Notes: generated by a model not told the origin, from the letters alone. 64,000 nucleotides of DNA from Agromyces sp. 3263 (GCF_031456545.1 NZ_JAVDUV010000001.1:124001-188000), one strand, 5' to 3'. Positions 16,273 through 25,107 are shown, counted from the first letter of the stretch. Made by a program: numbers and translations.

Positions 16273-16641
16273 CTACGCCTGCTGCACGGTCCAGATCTGG
16301 AACATGCGATACACCATGACCGCCACCGAGAGGGCGGCGACGCCGAGGATCACGGTGCTCCAGCGATTCCGTTCGAGAAGCGCCCAGAAGATCGCCGCCG
16401 GCGGGATGAGGAGGGCGCCCACGAGGTACACGTAGAACTCGAGCACGCTGCCCGTCGGCTGGTTGCCGAACGCCGGCGCGGCGATGGCCACGACGAGCTG
16501 CACGATGAGCAGCAGCTCGACGAGCACGAGCGCGCCGTTCGTCAGGTCGTTCGGCACCCGGCCCGCGAGGCCGAGCACGAGGCAGAGCAGGCCGGCCGCG
16601 ACCGCGATGGCCAGCTGCACCCACGTGAACCACTCGATCAC
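16273..16641 (-). CDS. small integral membrane protein (four predicted helices, 122 aa)
   Basis: Unknown function. Almost entirely hydrophobic, with segments starting around residues 8, 36, 70 and 95, and short charged loops (RVPNDLTNG, ERNRW). Its ATG overlaps the truB stop (ATGA, 16638-16641), so it is translated in tandem with truB. No signal motif or metal-binding residues seen. Together with the next gene it forms a coupled pair placed between truB and ribF. Confidence 0.82.
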   Translation of the reverse strand: MIEWFTWVQLAIAVAAGLLCLVLGLAGRVPNDLTNGALVLVELLLIVQLVVAIAAPAFGNQPTGSVLEFYVYLVGALLIPPAAIFWALLERNRWSTVILGVAALSVAVMVYRMFQIWTVQQA

Positions 16642-17546
16642 GAGGCGCCCCCCGCGGGGAACCCGGTGACCACCTTCAGCGTCTGTCCGCGCCGTTCCAC
16701 GATGGCGACGAGCCGGTCGTCGGGGGCGATCGCGGCGATGGCTCCTGCGACGGCCTCGGTCACGGCTGCGGCCGGCCCGGCGTCGATGCGCTTGCCGTGC
16801 CCGAGGTCGACGGCCTGCTCAGTGGTGACGGATGCCACGGGCAGCGCCCGCCGGGCGGCATCCGAGGGGCTCATCAGTGCCTGCGCCACGTCGAAGCCCT
16901 CGAGCGCTGCTGCCTCGTCGACCCCGAACGCCCCGATGCGCGTGCGTCGAAGCGCGGTGAGGTGACCGCCGGTGCCGAGGTCGGCGCCGATGTCGCGGGC
17001 GAGCGCTCGCACGTAGGTGCCTGACGAGCACTCGACGCGCACGTCGACGTCGACGAAGCCGTCACCTCGGCGCACCGCGAGCGCCTCGAAGGCCGACACC
17101 GTGACCGTGCGGGCGGCGAGTTCGACGGCCTCCCCCTCGCGCACCCGCTGGTAGGCCCGCTTGCCGTCGACCTTCACCGCGCTCACCGCGCTGGGCACCT
17201 GCTCGATGACGCCGGTCTGGCGCTGCATCGCGGTGACCAGGGCCTCGTCGTCGACGGCGTCGACCAGGGCCGCGGATGCCGCGGGCAGTGGCTCGCCCTC
17301 GGCGTCGTCGGTCGTCGTGTCCCATCCGAGCCGGATGGTGGCGAGGTACTCCTTGTCGAGACCGACGAGGTAGTGGAGCAGTCGCGTGGCGTCGTTGACG
17401 CCGAGGACGAGCAGGCCCGTGGCCATCGGGTCGAGGGTGCCCGCGTGGCCGATCTTGCGGGTGCCGGCGAGCCGGCGCATCCGCGCGACGACGTCGTGGC
17501 TGGTGATTCCCTGCGGCTTGTCGACGAGGAGGATGCCGCTGTTCAC
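16638..17546 (-). CDS. truB: tRNA pseudouridine-55 synthase
   Basis: Isomerises U55 in the T loop of tRNAs. Motifs: GILLVDKPQGITSHDVV at the N-terminus, catalytic Asp in GHAGTLDPMATGLL, the YLATIRLG strand, and RVECSSGTYVRALARDIG. The frame extends to 17567, but the GTG at 17546 gives the normal family start (NSGILLVDKPQG) and is preferred. About 302 aa. In most actinobacteria truB lies just after rbfA; here about 8.5 kb of other genes intervene. Confidence 0.95.
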   Translation of the reverse strand: MNSGILLVDKPQGITSHDVVARMRRLAGTRKIGHAGTLDPMATGLLVLGVNDATRLLHYLVGLDKEYLATIRLGWDTTTDDAEGEPLPAASAALVDAVDDEALVTAMQRQTGVIEQVPSAVSAVKVDGKRAYQRVREGEAVELAARTVTVSAFEALAVRRGDGFVDVDVRVECSSGTYVRALARDIGADLGTGGHLTALRRTRIGAFGVDEAAALEGFDVAQALMSPSDAARRALPVASVTTEQAVDLGHGKRIDAGPAAAVTEAVAGAIAAIAPDDRLVAIVERRGQTLKVVTGFPAGGAS

Positions 17547-17593
17547 GCCGTACAGGCTAACAGCCACGGCGACAGCGCCCGACGACGCGCCCC

Positions 17594-17599
17594 TACGCT
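17594..17599 (+). promoter_or_regulatory. -10 element, leaderless promoter of the ketopantoate-reductase-like gene
   Basis: TACGCT, 6 nt before the GTG at 17606. Confidence 0.5.
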
Positions 17600-17605
17600 G
17601 GGAGG

Positions 17606-18598
17606 GTGAGGATCGGGATCATCGGCGCCGGCGCGCTCGGCGGCACGTTCGCCGTGCTGCTCGCCCGCGCGGGTCATGACGTCGAGGTCACCGCTCGCGG
17701 TGCCGGCCTCGAGGCGATCCGCTCCGGCGGCATCCGGCTGACGGGCGGATTCGGCGATGCGGCGGCGACCGTCGCGGCTGACGAGGTGCTGACGCGGCGC
17801 CCCGAACTCGTGCTCGTGTGCACGAAGGCGCAGGATGCCGAGGCCGCCATCACGGCGAACGCCGCCCTCATCGACGGCGTACCGGTCGTCGTGGTGCAGA
17901 ACGGCCTCGACGGCGTCGACACGGCCTCCCGCCTGCTGCCGGCCTCCTCGTGCATGGGCGTGCTGTCCATCATCGCCGCGAACTACACGGAGCCGGGGGT
18001 GGTGCGCGTCACCACGACCGCGGCCAGCTACCTCGGCCGAGGCGAGGGGCCCGCCGACGAGGAGTGCACGCGCATCGCCGCACTGCTCTCCGAAGCCGTT
18101 CCGGTGATCGCGATCGGCAACTTCCGCGGTGCGCAGTGGACGAAGCTCGTCGTCAACATGGTCAACGCGGTGCCGGCCATCGTGGGGCGTAGCGTGCAGG
18201 ACGTCATCGGCGACCGGCGACTCCGGCGCGTGGTCACCGCCTCGATGCGCGAGTGCGTCCGAACGGGAGTGGCCCGCGGCATCCGGTTCGGATCGCTGCA
18301 GGGGCTCGCGAACGGCCGCTTGCGCCTCTTCGCCCGGCTGCCGCTCGCCGTCGGCCAGGTGCTGCCGTGGTTGATGGCCCGCCGGATGGGTCGCGTGCCC
18401 AACCTCGGGTCGACGCAGCAGAGCGTGCGCCGAGGGCAGGCGACCGAGGTGGACTTCCTCAACGGCGCCGTCGTGCGCGAGGCATCCGCCGCCGGCATCG
18501 ACGCCCCGGTGAATCGCGCACTCGTCGACCTGGTGCACGAGGTCGAGCGGAGCGGACACCTGCCCGCTGCTCGGGTGCTCGCCGCCACCGGCGTCTGA
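17606..18598 (+). CDS. ketopantoate reductase family (ApbA/PanE) protein
   Basis: NADPH-dependent 2-dehydropantoate 2-reductase fold (330 aa). N-terminal Rossmann motif IGIIGAGALGGTFAVLLARAG at residues 3-23, CTKAQD, VVVQNGLDGV, and the catalytic-Lys block QWTKLVVNMVNA followed by the helical C-terminal domain with a VDFLNG motif. The family includes true pantothenate enzymes and paralogues of unknown substrate; no panB, panC or panD is nearby, so the physiological role is left open. GTG start set by TACGCT 6 nt upstream. It ends at a strong bidirectional hairpin. Confidence 0.88.
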   Translation: MRIGIIGAGALGGTFAVLLARAGHDVEVTARGAGLEAIRSGGIRLTGGFGDAAATVAADEVLTRRPELVLVCTKAQDAEAAITANAALIDGVPVVVVQNGLDGVDTASRLLPASSCMGVLSIIAANYTEPGVVRVTTTAASYLGRGEGPADEECTRIAALLSEAVPVIAIGNFRGAQWTKLVVNMVNAVPAIVGRSVQDVIGDRRLRRVVTASMRECVRTGVARGIRFGSLQGLANGRLRLFARLPLAVGQVLPWLMARRMGRVPNLGSTQQSVRRGQATEVDFLNGAVVREASAAGIDAPVNRALVDLVHEVERSGHLPAARVLAATGV

Positions 18599-18629
18599 CT
18601 CCCCGAAACGACTTCGCTCGAAAACGACC

Positions 18630-18657
18630 GAGGGGACCCGGTCACCCGGGTCCCCTC
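18630..18657. terminator. bidirectional hairpin terminator
   Basis: GAGGGGACCCGG, loop TCAC, CCGGGTCCCCTC: a perfect 12-bp stem between convergent genes ending at 18598 (+) and 18674 (-). Reading leftward it is followed by GGTCGTTTTCG, a short U-run, so it fits best as the terminator of the surface-protein gene. Confidence 0.75.
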
Positions 18658-18673
18658 AGTTCGTGTCAGCGGA

Positions 18674-21292
18674 TCAGGCGCGCTTGCGTCGGATCCGTGC
18701 GATCACCAGGAACGCGATCCCGGCGATGACGATGATGCCCGCGACGATCGCGATGGTGGTGCCCGCGAAGCCGGTGCTCGCGAGTCCCGTGCCGCCGCCG
18801 GCAGCTGCCGTCGTCGTGTTCGCCTTCGGTCCCGTCGCGCAGTCGGGCGTGGCCGGCGGGTAGGTGACGTCGACCGCGAGGGTCGGGTTCACCTCGAGCG
18901 TGGCGCTCGTGAGCGCACGCGTCCAGGCGAAGTTGCCGTCGGTCTCGACCCAGGCGTCGCCGATCTTCTCCCAGCCAGGCCACCCGGTCGGGGTGACGCC
19001 GTCCTCGGCAACGGACGCGCCGGGCCAGAGCACCTTGCCTTCCAGCGTGCCCGCGTCGGAGAGCGTGCCGAGCGCGATGGTGTGCGAGTTCGTGCCGTCG
19101 GTCATGAGGAGCTTCACGTCACGGCCGGTCGACTGCTGGTCGGGGTCGATCAGCGTCACGTCGAAGAAGATCCACGGAGCGTCGGCGAGGCACACCCCCG
19201 TCGCGAGCGACCCGTCGAGCGACGGCTCGATGCAGTCCGCGTCGGTGAACTCATATGAGAACCGCTTCTCGGTGAGGTCCTTGTCGAACACGAAGCCGGG
19301 CTTCGCGGTGGCGACCGCGGTGGCTGCACCCGACGTGGGGTCACCCTCGATCGTCCAGACGACGTTCTCGGTCTCGGCCGGCAGCGTCACCGCGTCGTCC
19401 TCGACTCCACACCGGTCGATGTGGTCGGGGGCAGCGGGCACCTCGATCACCTTCGGGCAGGGGGTCAGGTCGAAGGTGAACGGGAACTCGCGGACGGAAC
19501 CGCCCTCGAACGTGTATCCGTCGGCCGCTGTGGCGATCGCCTTCGCGGCGCCCGAGGCGTGATCGCCCTCGATCTTCCAGGTGATCAGGTCGGTCGAGGC
19601 AGGCACATCGATGCGATCATCGGCCGTTCCGCAGACGTCCACGCGAGTGGGGGTCCCGTTGAGCGCAATCGTCGTGGGCGGGCACTTCACGTCCGTGAAC
19701 GCCAGGGTCCAATCGTGGCGAGTCGTGCCATCGGCGAAGATGTAGCCGGGCTTCGTCGTCGCAGTCGCGGTGGCCGCACCATCGGTCACCGGGCTCAGCA
19801 CCCACTCGACACCCTGGACCGCCGCGGGAGGCACGATCGCATCGGCGTCGACGCCGCACTCGTCGGTCTTCTGCGGCTCCGCGGGAACGGGCACCGTCGT
19901 CACGCAGGGCACGTCGGTGAAGGCGAATGTCCAGGTGTGGCTCGTCTCGCCCCCCACGAACACGTAGCCCGGCTTCGTCGTGGCGGTGGCCGTCGCCGAG
20001 CCGCCCGCCACCGCGGTGACGTTCCATTCGACACCCGTGACAGCGGAAGGCGTGAGAATCCGATCGTCCGCGACACCGCACTCATCGACGAAGGCAGGCT
20101 TCGCCGGCAGCGACAACTGGGTCGGGGGCTTCACGCAGTCCTCGTACTGCAGCAGGGACTGGTCGCCCTGTGCCGGCACGTTCTTGGTGCCGAAGAACCA
20201 GTAGCTGAATGCCGAGTGGATGTCCTTCGAGTGCAGGGAGTGCCCGATCAGGAAGTCGGCGACCGACATGAATGCCCGATCGTAGGTGCCGTCGGTGTTC
20301 CAGTGACAGACCTTCACCGGCTGGGGTGCGACGCCGCAATCGATCTGGCCTTCCCAGTGGTAGTTCGTGCCGGCAACCTGGATCCAACGGATCGACCACT
20401 GGTCGGGATTGGGCCACTTGGGGTGCTCCGCGAAGGTGAAGGTCTTCGTGCCCGACCAGGTCCCGGAGTTGTTGTGGAAGTTGAGCGTCAGCTCCTTGCC
20501 GTCGACGACCACCCGCACGTTGACGTCGTTCGCCTGACCGGCGGGGAGGCCGGCAGGGTAGACGACCACGAGCGCCTCACAGGTCGGAGCCGCGTACTGC
20601 CAATTCCAGTCGAACGGCTTCGTGCAGTCCGCGTACTGCAGCAGGCTCTGGTCGCCCTGGGCGGCGACGTCGATCGTCTCGCCCTTCTTGACGTACGAGA
20701 AGGCGGGGTAGATGTCGCGCTTGTCCTGGTGGTCGATGTGGCCCGCGTGGAAGAACGCGCTCACCGAGGTCGTGAGGCGCACGTAGGGGTTCGTCGCGCT
20801 GCCCGTGGCGTGACAGAACGTGATCTTCTTCACGGTGCCGTCGCCGCAGTTCGCGGCGGAGATGGTCAGTCGGCCGGTGTCGGTGTTCTGCGTGCCGTTC
20901 GACCATTCGGTCTTCAGCGTGAGCTCATAGGTGCCGGCTTCGACGCCGTACTCGACGAACTTCTCCGACTTGTTCTTGCCGATCTCCGTTCCCACCGGCA
21001 CGACGTCGGGGTCGGACGAGGTGAGAACCTTCTCGACCTTCGCCTCGGAGTTCTCGACGGTCCACGTGATGTCGAACGTGCTCGAGTCGGCGTCGCAGGC
21101 GGCGACGCCCGTGATCGTGTTGTGGTGCGCGCTCGCGGGCGCGGCCACGCCGACGAGGGCGAGGCCCGCACCGAGCGCGACGGCGGTGAGCGCCGCCGCG
21201 ATGCGGTGGACGAGGGCTCGGGATTCGGGGCGCGATCGCGCACCGGGATCGCCGGGGGCAGCGTGCGCCGACCCGGCGCGGGGCTTGCTCAT
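18674..21292 (-). CDS. LAxTG-anchored surface protein with four Cys-paired repeats
   Basis: Secreted 872-aa protein attached to the wall by sortase. Order seen: signal peptide to about residue 55 (cut after ASA); an all-beta-looking N-terminal domain; two modules with CHATGSATNPY or CHWNTDG and HxxHxxDI (about 159-223 and 329-386), each ending QGDQSLLQYxDC; four tandem repeats of 65-75 residues from about 398, each with a CG near the start and a Cys at the end; a C-terminal domain with LWPGASVA and TPTGWPGWE; then LASTG, a hydrophobic helix and an RIRRKRA tail. LASTG fits the LAxTG class used by class E sortases in high-GC actinobacteria; no sortase gene is in the window. Start ATG 21292 has GGAG 9 nt upstream; another ATG lies at 21307. 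Function (adhesion, matrix) is inferred. Confidence 0.88.
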   Translation of the reverse strand: MSKPRAGSAHAAPGDPGARSRPESRALVHRIAAALTAVALGAGLALVGVAAPASAHHNTITGVAACDADSSTFDITWTVENSEAKVEKVLTSSDPDVVPVGTEIGKNKSEKFVEYGVEAGTYELTLKTEWSNGTQNTDTGRLTISAANCGDGTVKKITFCHATGSATNPYVRLTTSVSAFFHAGHIDHQDKRDIYPAFSYVKKGETIDVAAQGDQSLLQYADCTKPFDWNWQYAAPTCEALVVVYPAGLPAGQANDVNVRVVVDGKELTLNFHNNSGTWSGTKTFTFAEHPKWPNPDQWSIRWIQVAGTNYHWEGQIDCGVAPQPVKVCHWNTDGTYDRAFMSVADFLIGHSLHSKDIHSAFSYWFFGTKNVPAQGDQSLLQYEDCVKPPTQLSLPAKPAFVDECGVADDRILTPSAVTGVEWNVTAVAGGSATATATTKPGYVFVGGETSHTWTFAFTDVPCVTTVPVPAEPQKTDECGVDADAIVPPAAVQGVEWVLSPVTDGAATATATTKPGYIFADGTTRHDWTLAFTDVKCPPTTIALNGTPTRVDVCGTADDRIDVPASTDLITWKIEGDHASGAAKAIATAADGYTFEGGSVREFPFTFDLTPCPKVIEVPAAPDHIDRCGVEDDAVTLPAETENVVWTIEGDPTSGAATAVATAKPGFVFDKDLTEKRFSYEFTDADCIEPSLDGSLATGVCLADAPWIFFDVTLIDPDQQSTGRDVKLLMTDGTNSHTIALGTLSDAGTLEGKVLWPGASVAEDGVTPTGWPGWEKIGDAWVETDGNFAWTRALTSATLEVNPTLAVDVTYPPATPDCATGPKANTTTAAAGGGTGLASTGFAGTTIAIVAGIIVIAGIAFLVIARIRRKRA

Positions 21293-21618
21293 GCGGTCTG
21301 TCTCCATCGGTCGATCCGGCCGCACAGCGAACCGATGGAGGACACGATGACGCGCCAAGACGGCGCAGAAGCGGCCGCGCGAAGGGGCATGCGCGACCGT
21401 CGGGGTTCGGGTACTCGGGTGGAGCAGGGGGGTTCGCAGGGCCGGAGGGGCTGGCTGTATGCACCAGTATGTCGGTTTCCGGGGACTTGTGTACCCCGTT
21501 TTCCACCATGGGGGACGATTGTCCCCCCTTTTGGGGACCGAACGCTCCGATTCCCCGCCTCGCGACGGCGAAGCAGGGGTCCGGCGCCATGCCGAACCCC
21601 CCGCTTCGGATCCGAGGA
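21293..21618. other. 326-bp intergenic region upstream of the first surface-protein gene
   Basis: No gene seen. It is less GC-skewed than its surroundings and rich in short runs of G and C in inverted arrangement (GTCCCC-CCTTTT-GGGGAC at about 21509-21526; CGGGG-9 nt-CCCCG near 21480-21500). It holds the promoter-like motif at 21457-21473 that is shared with the second surface-protein gene, leaving a leader of about 160 nt. Confidence 0.55.
21457..21473 (-). promoter_or_regulatory. shared promoter-like motif, surface protein 1
   Basis: On the minus strand GACATACTGGTGCATAC, matching 14 of 17 positions with the motif at 23482-23498 upstream of the paralogous gene. CATACT could be a -10. It lies 165 nt before the ATG. 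Confidence 0.45.
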
Positions 21619-23340
21619 TCAGGCCCGGCGTCGCATCCGTGCCGTCAACACCACGCCGCCGCCCAGAGCCATGAGCGCCGCGGCGATGATGGCGAAGGTG
21701 ATGCCGTCGAAGCCGGTGGAAGCCAGCCCGCCCGGGTCGGTGCTCGCGGTCGTCGCCGAGCCGCTCCCGCCGCCGCCCGGCGTGCCGGAGTCGAACGGGG
21801 TCGGTGCGCTGTCGCAGTCGGGCGTCGCCTCGGGGTAGGCGAGGTCCACGACCACCTCGGGGTTCACCGCGAGGGTCACCTCGGTCAGGTCGCGCGTCCA
21901 GGCGAAGTTGCCATCGGTCTCGACCCAGGTGCCGTCTTCGAGCTGCTCCCAGCCCGGCCAACCGGTCGGGGTCACCTGGTCGGCGGCCACGGAGGCTCCA
22001 GGCCACAGGATCTTGCCCGACAGCTTCCCGTTGACGAGGTCACCGAGGATGACCGTGTGGGTGAGCTCGCCGGCGGTGAAGACCAGACGGGCCGTGTTGC
22101 TCGTCGAGCGGTGCTGCGGGTCGTCCAGCGTCAGGCTGTAGGTGATCCACGGGGCATCCGCCACGCACTCCCCGCTGGCGACGACGCCGGTGAGCTTCGG
22201 CTGAATGACCTCGGTCGGGGCGTCCGCGTCGAACGTGTACTCCACGCAGCCCAGGGTGATCTTCGTGATGACACCGTCACCGGACACGCCAGAGCCGAGT
22301 GAGTAGCCGACCGCCTTGACGACGGCGTTCGGGAACGCGGCGAGCCATTCCTGGGCCGTGCCGAACCAGTTGGAGCCGTTGCCGCCGCCGGTGTGCGGGG
22401 CGAGCGCCTGGACGGCGGGTGCCGAGCTGCCCGTCAGCCACCAGTTCTCGCCGTAGACCTTCTCGCCGACGAGGACGCCGTCGGGCGTGCCGTTCGCGTC
22501 GAAGTCGACGACGAGCTGCAGGCCGGGCTCAGGACCGGTCGTGGCGGTGTAGTCGAGCGACCCGTCGATCGTGCCGGTCCCGAGGCTGGCGAGCGGAAGG
22601 TTCGTCGGGAAGTACCCGGCGGCCTTGTCGGTCGTCGTCGTGCCCTCGGTCCAGATGTGCAGGCCGCCGTCGACGAGCTCATTGTGCCCGGTCGCGCGAG
22701 TCTCGCCGAGGCTCCAGGTCTTGAGGTCGGTGGTGACGACGGAGGTCGTGGTCGCGCAGGCGGTGAGCACCGGCTCGCAGGGTTCGTTCGTGAACCCGGT
22801 GATCGTGAAGGTGATGGTCGCCTGGCCGTTGGTGAAGAGCGCGTCGCCCTGGGCCGTCGCCGTCGCCGTCGCTGCGTCGCCGACGATCGGCGTACTGGTC
22901 CACTTCACCGTGTCGGTGTCGGCTGGCAGGACGACCTTGTCGTCCGAGGTGCCGCACTTGTCCTGGTACCCGGGCTGGACGGGGATCGCCAGGCCCTCGG
23001 GCACCTCGGGCTCGTCGGGGACATCGACATAGCTGAGCGAGTAGTGGCTGATCGAGTCCTTGATCGGGTGGTCGATGGTCACCGTTGCCGAGGGCGGGGT
23101 GACGGCGACGTAGAACTTCTGGGTTCCGGCCTTGACGCAGTACCCGTCGATCAGCTGGCCTTGGGGCGCCGTGACGGTGAGCGTGTTGCCGGGCTGGGAG
23201 TTGTCGATCTTGCCGGAGTCGAGCGGCTCGCAGATGAACGCGGGCTGGTCGGCCTGGGCGGGCAGTGCTGCGGTGCCGAGCGCGAGCGCGAGCGCTCCTG
23301 CTGCGGCCGCCGCTGCCACGAAGGCGCGGGGGATCCTCAT
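21619..23340 (-). CDS. LAxTG-anchored surface protein, paralogue of the downstream gene
   Basis: 573-aa secreted protein. Signal peptide to about residue 30 (ends AQA), an N-terminal domain with two Cys, one copy of the 65-residue Cys repeat that occurs four times in the neighbour (starts DKCGTSDDKVVLPA, ends EPC), a middle domain of about 190 residues with WxxGETRATGHNELVDGGLHIW that is absent from the neighbour, then the same C-terminal domain (ADAPWITYSLTLDDP, LWPGASVAADQVTPTGWPGW) and a LASTG-helix-ARMRRRA anchor. Start ATG 23340 with GGAG 9 nt upstream. The two genes are tandem paralogues of different architecture, probably under matching promoters. Confidence 0.87.
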   Translation of the reverse strand: MRIPRAFVAAAAAAGALALALGTAALPAQADQPAFICEPLDSGKIDNSQPGNTLTVTAPQGQLIDGYCVKAGTQKFYVAVTPPSATVTIDHPIKDSISHYSLSYVDVPDEPEVPEGLAIPVQPGYQDKCGTSDDKVVLPADTDTVKWTSTPIVGDAATATATAQGDALFTNGQATITFTITGFTNEPCEPVLTACATTTSVVTTDLKTWSLGETRATGHNELVDGGLHIWTEGTTTTDKAAGYFPTNLPLASLGTGTIDGSLDYTATTGPEPGLQLVVDFDANGTPDGVLVGEKVYGENWWLTGSSAPAVQALAPHTGGGNGSNWFGTAQEWLAAFPNAVVKAVGYSLGSGVSGDGVITKITLGCVEYTFDADAPTEVIQPKLTGVVASGECVADAPWITYSLTLDDPQHRSTSNTARLVFTAGELTHTVILGDLVNGKLSGKILWPGASVAADQVTPTGWPGWEQLEDGTWVETDGNFAWTRDLTEVTLAVNPEVVVDLAYPEATPDCDSAPTPFDSGTPGGGGSGSATTASTDPGGLASTGFDGITFAIIAAALMALGGGVVLTARMRRRA

Positions 23341-23481
23341 CGGTGGGTTCTCCTGGGTGGTCGGGTACGTGGGCACGACGCACCGGGTCTCCGGATGCCG
23401 CATCGAGCACGGTTCGGGCCGTGCGCGCGCGAGGTCGGGTGACGACCGGAGATCGGGTTCGTGCCAAGGGGGGTGGGGCGG

Positions 23482-23498
23482 GTGTGCTCAAGTATGTC
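23482..23498 (-). promoter_or_regulatory. shared promoter-like motif, surface protein 2
   Basis: On the minus strand GACATACTTGAGCACAC, 142 nt before the ATG at 23340. It pairs with the motif at 21457-21473. A CCCCC-AGTTC-GGGGG inverted repeat lies about 60 nt further upstream (near 23550). Confidence 0.45.
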
Positions 23499-23568
23499 TG
23501 AACCGGAGGATCGATTCCGCGGATTTCCGGCCCGGGAGGCGGCCACTCCCCCGAACTGGGGGCACCGC

Positions 23569-24171
23569 TCAGCAGCTGTCGAGGAATCGGCGCCGCGGCT
23601 GCGCCGGATCACGGTCGTCGACCACGGCCGAGGCCACGAGCCGGGGGTCCTCCTCGGCGTAGGCGATCACGTCGGCTGGGTCCTCGGGCTCCCCGTCGAG
23701 GGCGATCCGGAAGTCCCACAGGTCGGCCAGACGGCGGCGCAGCACGAAGCGCCCGTCGAGCACGAGCACGGCATCGGCGGGGCCGGTCAACCACTTCGGC
23801 TCCACCCAGGCGTCGCGCGACGGATCGAACACCGCGGTGACGAACGCCGTCGAACCGCCCATGCGGAACGGCTCCACGAGCACGCGCCGCAGGGCGGCCT
23901 CGTCGAAGCCGTGCCGGTAGTACCGCATGGGGGTGTCGTCGCCGAACTCTCCTTGCGCGGCCCGCGAGCGATGGAACCGCTCCATGCTCGCGCGGAAGAC
24001 GCGATGCCCGCGCTCGCGCAGCACGGCTGCGAGGTCATCGGCGAACTGGGTCTTGCCGCTCCGGAGCGGCCCGTCGACGGCGACGATCATGCGGCCACGC
24101 CCATACTGCTGCAGGATCTCGTCGGCCAGCCCGCGCAGGAACGCGACGCGCGGCGTGCTGACGAGCTCCAT
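23569..24171 (-). CDS. uridine-kinase-like P-loop protein
   Basis: 200-aa nucleoside-kinase-like NTPase. Walker A GPLRSGKTQ lies at about residues 34-42, preceded by MIVAVDG; a DDxPMRYYRHGFD block and VLVLDGRFVLRR follow, as in the uridine/cytidine kinase-like family common in actinobacteria. The substrate is uncertain because the canonical uridine-binding residues cannot be assigned by eye. ATG at 24171. Divergent from mutY with a 48-bp gap containing the mutY promoter. Confidence 0.8.
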   Translation of the reverse strand: MELVSTPRVAFLRGLADEILQQYGRGRMIVAVDGPLRSGKTQFADDLAAVLRERGHRVFRASMERFHRSRAAQGEFGDDTPMRYYRHGFDEAALRRVLVEPFRMGGSTAFVTAVFDPSRDAWVEPKWLTGPADAVLVLDGRFVLRRRLADLWDFRIALDGEPEDPADVIAYAEEDPRLVASAVVDDRDPAQPRRRFLDSC

Positions 24172-24207
24172 GAGTGCGAGCCTAGCCGCGCCGCATCCGG
24201 GCCGACA

Positions 24208-24213
24208 TAGGCT
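24208..24213 (+). promoter_or_regulatory. -10 element, leaderless promoter of mutY
   Basis: TAGGCT, 6 nt before the ATG at 24220. Confidence 0.5.
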
Positions 24214-24219
24214 GAGGGG

Positions 24220-25107
24220 ATGCCCCGGCCCTCCTCTCCCGACCTCGCCGGCCCGCTGAACGCCTGGTTCGCGGATGCCGCGAGGCCGCTGCCGTGGCGG
24301 GCGGCGGAGGTGTCGCCGTGGGCGGTGCTCGTGAGCGAGTTCATGCTGCAGCAGACCCAGGTGTCACGGGTCATCCCGCGGTGGGAGGCGTGGATCGAGC
24401 GCTGGCCGACCCCGGCCTCGCTTGCGGCCGAGCCGCCGTCCGAGGCGGTGCGCGCGTGGGATCGACTGGGGTATCCGCGCCGGGCGCTGTGGCTGCATCG
24501 TGCCGCCGTCGAGATCGTGGAGCGACACGGCGGGGAGGTGCCGTCAGCGCTCGACGACCTGCTCGCATTGCAGGGCGTCGGCCCCTACACCGCGCGGGCG
24601 ATCGCGGCGTTCGCGTTCGGCGAGCGGCATCCGGTGGTCGACACCAACACGCGCCGCGTCATCGCCCGCGCCGTGTCGGGTCGGGAGCACGCGGGGCCGC
24701 CGTCGACGGCTCGCGACCTGGCCGACATGACGGCGCTGCTCCCGGCTCCGGATGCCGCGGCGCGCGTGTTCAACGCGGCCGCGATGGAGCTCGGGGCCAC
24801 GGTGTGCACGGCCCGCGCCCCGCGGTGCGACGCATGCCCGATCGCGTCGCGGTGCGCCTGGCGGCGGGCCGGATACCCGGAGCATGACGGTCCGCGGCGT
24901 CGGACGCAGGCGAGGTTCGAGGGCTCCGATCGCCAGGCCCGCGGCGTCGTGATGCGGGAGTTGCGCGCGGCCCACCGGCCGATCACCCGGCCGGAGCTCG
25001 CGGGGGTGTGGGAGGACGCGGCGCAGCTCGACCGGGCCGTCGCCGGCCTCGTCGCCGACGGGCTCGCGATCGCCGACGATGAGGGGCTCCGGCTGCCCGA
25101 CGCCTGA
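24220..25107 (+). CDS. mutY: A/G-specific adenine DNA glycosylase
   Basis: Removes adenine paired with 8-oxoguanine. Seen: catalytic Glu in LVSEFMLQQTQV (about 35-46), helix-hairpin-helix LQGVGPYTARAI, the Asp in VDTNTRRVIAR, and the iron-sulfur loop Cys-x6-Cys-x2-Cys-x5-Cys (CTARAPRCDACPIASRC). At 295 aa it has a short winged-helix-like C-terminal region rather than the MutT-like domain of longer homologues, as is usual in actinobacteria. Leaderless promoter upstream. Followed by the LysR-type gene after 56 bp. Confidence 0.94.
   Translation: MPRPSSPDLAGPLNAWFADAARPLPWRAAEVSPWAVLVSEFMLQQTQVSRVIPRWEAWIERWPTPASLAAEPPSEAVRAWDRLGYPRRALWLHRAAVEIVERHGGEVPSALDDLLALQGVGPYTARAIAAFAFGERHPVVDTNTRRVIARAVSGREHAGPPSTARDLADMTALLPAPDAAARVFNAAAMELGATVCTARAPRCDACPIASRCAWRRAGYPEHDGPRRRTQARFEGSDRQARGVVMRELRAAHRPITRPELAGVWEDAAQLDRAVAGLVADGLAIADDEGLRLPDA

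Noticed and set aside
19421..21838. 805-aa plus-strand open frame
   Set aside because: Antisense to the surface-protein gene, no motif, biased composition.
18674..22006. longer 1110-aa reading of the surface-protein gene
   Set aside because: The extra N-terminal part crosses the upstream stop and intergenic region; a signal peptide starts at 21292.
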